Shown here: in pieces, positions 5,342-6,207 of the stretch
How the letters are laid out: each line of letters opens with the position of its first letter
Position numbering within the stretch: the first letter of the stretch is position 1
From: Helicobacteraceae bacterium
Lineage (GTDB): Bacteria > Campylobacterota > Campylobacteria > Campylobacterales > SZUA-545
NCBI GenBank assembly: GCA_011390075.1
Contig: JAABTA010000061.1
Coordinates: 1 to 6,207, forward strand
Reading direction: 5' to 3'
DNA: 6,207 nucleotides
The notes under the pieces: generated by a model
Told to the model about the DNA's origin: nothing
Seen by the model: only the letters and a program-made list of their open reading frames with translations
Database searches by the model: none
Made by a program: the position numbers and the translations under genes

Positions 5342-6187
5342 TTAAAATTGTACATTTTTTATACAATTCTTCATTTTAAGCACAAAACCCCTATCCAATC
5401 CTGCAAGATCTTTATAAAACTCTGGCGGGCTAAAACCCCTATTTTGGCAAAATTGGGCAATGCTTTTTTTTTGGTCATACCCAAACTCACAAATACAATA
5501 TGGTATCTCTTTTATAGACTGAAGATGAATAAGCTCTTTTACAAACTCATCCCCTTGCGTGCCACCAAAAAGTGCTTCATTTGGTTCGTAGCTTACACTC
5601 TTTGGAAGTTGGTAGCTCTCTTGAATATAGGGGGGATTAGAGAGCAGCAAATCAATAGCTTCTGTAATTGCCTCTAGTTTAGATGAGAGTCTAAACTCCA
5701 CATTCTTCACTTGATGCTTTTGGGCATTTCCTTGTGAAAGTTCGATGGCTAACGGATTAATATCACTTCCAATAAATTGTTTATCGGGAAACATTTGGGC
5801 TAGAGTGATTAAAATAACCCCACTGCCAACTCCCACTTCGGCAATAGTAGTCACCTCTTTGGTCTCAATAATCTTTTGAGCAATAGTCACCAAGATCTCT
5901 GTCTCTGGTCTGGGAATGAGCACACCTTCTTTTATACAAAACTCTTGACTAAAAAAAGAAACTTTTTCTGTAATATACTCTAAAGGATAGCCTGTTGCTC
6001 TTTTGCTAATATGATCTAAGAAAAGATCTTTGATTCCTCGTGAAAGCAGATAATCTGGATGCAGATGCAACCAAACTCTTGTCTGCTTCACAAGATGTAT
6101 GAGTATAATCTCACACTCTAATCTAGGTTTTTCAGCTACCTCTTTTAACTCAGTAACTCCTAGAGCTACTGCCTCTTGAACTGTCAC
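5342..6187 (-). CDS. prmC: Peptide chain release factor N5-glutamine methyltransferase
   Basis: Cytoplasmic SAM-dependent methyltransferase (281 aa, normal length; older name HemK) that methylates the Gln of the GGQ motif in release factors RF1 and RF2, improving translation termination. A small helical N-terminal domain (about 1-75) is followed by LIPRPETE (90-97), the SAM loop EVGVGSG (117-123), the acidic SDIN (141-144) and the catalytic NPPY (184-187), which holds the substrate amide. The C-terminus has the family's D-L-A-G-x-D-R-G-F ending (260-268). All key residues are present. The start is GTG at 6187, with AAGG six bases upstream, and it appears to overlap the stop of the preceding gene. 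The AT-rich 3' end forms a 7-bp inverted repeat but no convincing terminator, so transcripts could continue into the small ORF and por. Confidence 0.95.
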   Translation of the reverse strand: MTVQEAVALGVTELKEVAEKPRLECEIILIHLVKQTRVWLHLHPDYLLSRGIKDLFLDHISKRATGYPLEYITEKVSFFSQEFCIKEGVLIPRPETEILVTIAQKIIETKEVTTIAEVGVGSGVILITLAQMFPDKQFIGSDINPLAIELSQGNAQKHQVKNVEFRLSSKLEAITEAIDLLLSNPPYIQESYQLPKSVSYEPNEALFGGTQGDEFVKELIHLQSIKEIPYCICEFGYDQKKSIAQFCQNRGFSPPEFYKDLAGLDRGFVLKMKNCIKNVQF

Positions 6188-6207
6188 ATGACACCTTTTT
6201 GGTAATA
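6184..6207 (-). CDS. 3' end of an upstream gene overlapping the prmC start (partial)
   Basis: The frame entering from the right edge reads YYQKGVM and stops at TGA (6186-6184). It overlaps the prmC GTG in an ATGTGA arrangement, so four bases (GTGA) are shared, a common operon junction. Only seven codons are visible, so the product cannot be read from the sequence. From memory, a zinc metallopeptidase gene (M48 type) precedes prmC in H. pylori; applying that here is inference only. Confidence 0.4.
   Translation of the reverse strand, partial: YYQKGVM

Noticed and set aside
5346..5368. 7-bp inverted repeat (AATTGTA / TACAATT) at the 3' end of prmC, considered as a terminator
   Set aside because: The stem is nearly all A-T with a 9-base loop and is followed on the minus strand by A-rich, not U-rich, sequence; on the plus strand there is no gene to terminate.
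5192..5677. Plus-strand open frame of 161 codons across the prmC-porC gap and the prmC 3' end
   Set aside because: It is antisense to the well-supported prmC C-terminal half, has no Shine-Dalgarno at its ATG codons, and gives a Leu/Lys/Phe-rich protein without recognisable motifs.

Overview
The window looks like chromosomal DNA of a Campylobacterota (epsilonproteobacterial) bacterium, probably a Sulfurimonas/Sulfurovum-type or related lineage. The signs are an AT-rich sequence, the four-subunit pyruvate:ferredoxin oxidoreductase (POR) in the order gamma-delta-alpha-beta as in Helicobacter pylori porCDAB, and a membrane-bound, haem-c-linked diguanylate cyclase. The genus is an inference from protein character, not from a database match. 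All genes lie on the minus strand, so the window is described here from its right end to its left end in the direction of transcription.

Right end (6207 to 5342): the last few codons of an upstream gene appear to overlap the GTG start of prmC, which encodes the glutamine methyltransferase of peptide release factors. The next 177 bases (5341-5165) have no recognised gene. They hold a candidate 45-codon ORF rich in Cys and Trp (5326-5189), with a strong but closely placed AGGAGG. Its 5' half is much more GC-rich than its 3' half, and the AT-rich 3' half contains the best candidate promoters for the operon that follows.

Centre (5164 to 2025): porC, porD, porA and porB form a tight operon with 10-12 base gaps. 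At two junctions the stop codon lies inside the next Shine-Dalgarno sequence. Together the products form a complete POR: TPP and an Fe-S cluster in PorB, the pyruvate-binding alpha subunit PorA, a two-[4Fe-4S] ferredoxin-like PorD, and the gamma subunit PorC. The enzyme interconverts pyruvate + CoA and acetyl-CoA + CO2 with ferredoxin or flavodoxin. In autotrophic Campylobacterota it also runs in the carboxylating direction, next to the reductive TCA cycle.

Left end (2024 to 23): a perfect 9-bp stem-loop follows porB, then a TATAAT-type promoter that probably drives a separate gene. That gene encodes a 612-residue membrane sensor with a periplasmic CXXCH haem-c site, a HAMP-like linker, a GAF-like domain with four cysteines, and a GGDEF (GGEEF) diguanylate cyclase domain with an intact inhibitory RxxD site. 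A redox- or gas-sensing c-di-GMP enzyme therefore sits beside an oxygen-sensitive enzyme, but with its own apparent promoter. No gene-free stretch exceeds 300 bases, and no RNA gene, mobile element or CRISPR was seen.
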